A stretch of 64,000 nt of DNA from Arcuatula senhousia (lineage: Eukaryota > Mollusca > Bivalvia > Mytilida > Mytilidae). The position numbers and the translations under genes are program-made. Location of the stretch: the NCBI GenBank assembly GCA_963971305.1, contig OZ020308.1, forward strand, positions 34,873,275 through 34,937,274. Reading direction: 5' to 3'. This document shows, in pieces, positions 63,787 to 64,000 of the stretch (the first letter of the stretch is position 1; each line of letters starts with the position of its first letter). A model generated the notes under the pieces. The model did no database searches. It saw only the letters and a list, made by a program, of their open reading frames with translations, and had not been told where the DNA came from.

Positions 63787-64000
63787 CCTGTGAAAACAAA
63801 TTCAAACAAAAAGCTTCAACTATGTTATATTTCGTTTTTTTTTGAACGGGGGGTAGCTCACACTATAAAAACCAATATAATTCATTTGATAAGCGCATTA
63901 AAACACTACAAATGCTAATAATGAACAAATGAAACATAAAAATGAACTCACTGCACCAAATTGATAATCACAAATTTGAATGCTCTTTATGAAGTCATTT

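Overview
The window is eukaryotic nuclear DNA: AT-rich, with short exons, canonical GT-AG introns and dense dispersed repeats. The protein orthologies are metazoan. The repeat types (tRNA-derived SINE heads, a long retroposon with a TTAGTCGCCTCTTACGACAAGC-like core, GACGGAC microsatellites next to terminal palindromes, Penelope-like and jockey/CR1-like RT fragments) suggest a marine bivalve, most likely a mussel of the Mytilus type. The species assignment is inference.

Three conserved genes were rebuilt exon by exon, with every splice phase checked. (1) The 5' part of HEATR6 is on the minus strand (9951 to 734, five exons, 236 codons) and runs off the left edge. (2) COQ5, the mitochondrial ubiquinone C-methyltransferase, is complete on the plus strand (10177 to 20820, seven exons, 320 aa). 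It is divergent from HEATR6, with 225 bp between the two ATG codons. (3) The single HIP1/HIP1R orthologue is on the minus strand (59269 to 32301, 22 exons, 798 codons). It covers the linker, coiled coil, I/LWEQ (THATCH) actin-binding domain and stop; the N-terminal ANTH exons lie beyond the right edge. An unidentified 310-codon ORF (63786-62854, minus) sits upstream of the last HIP1R exon seen.

Layout: 1-9.7 kb, HEATR6 introns holding a retroposon with target-site duplication (TSD), a 200-bp hAT MITE, a TTAA-flanked 1.1-kb element and a 1.3-kb hAT element. 10-20.8 kb, COQ5; intron 1 holds two LINE 3' ends (one inside a TA-flanked inverted-repeat element) and a 39-bp minisatellite, and intron 6 holds a tandem array of exon-6 copies. 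21-32 kb, intergenic: Penelope-like RT fragment, a second minisatellite and AT-rich filler. 32-59 kb, HIP1R with many introns loaded with mobile repeats. 59-64 kb, a large repeat with about 490-bp internal units, then the orphan ORF.

The genes do not form one pathway: COQ5 acts in coenzyme Q synthesis, HIP1R in clathrin/actin endocytosis, and HEATR6 is a HEAT-repeat protein of poorly known role. The most unusual signals are the COQ5 exon-6 array with its repeated splice donors, and a group of repeats whose different hairpin-bearing ends surround similar core text. I see no convincing new enzyme or defence system.
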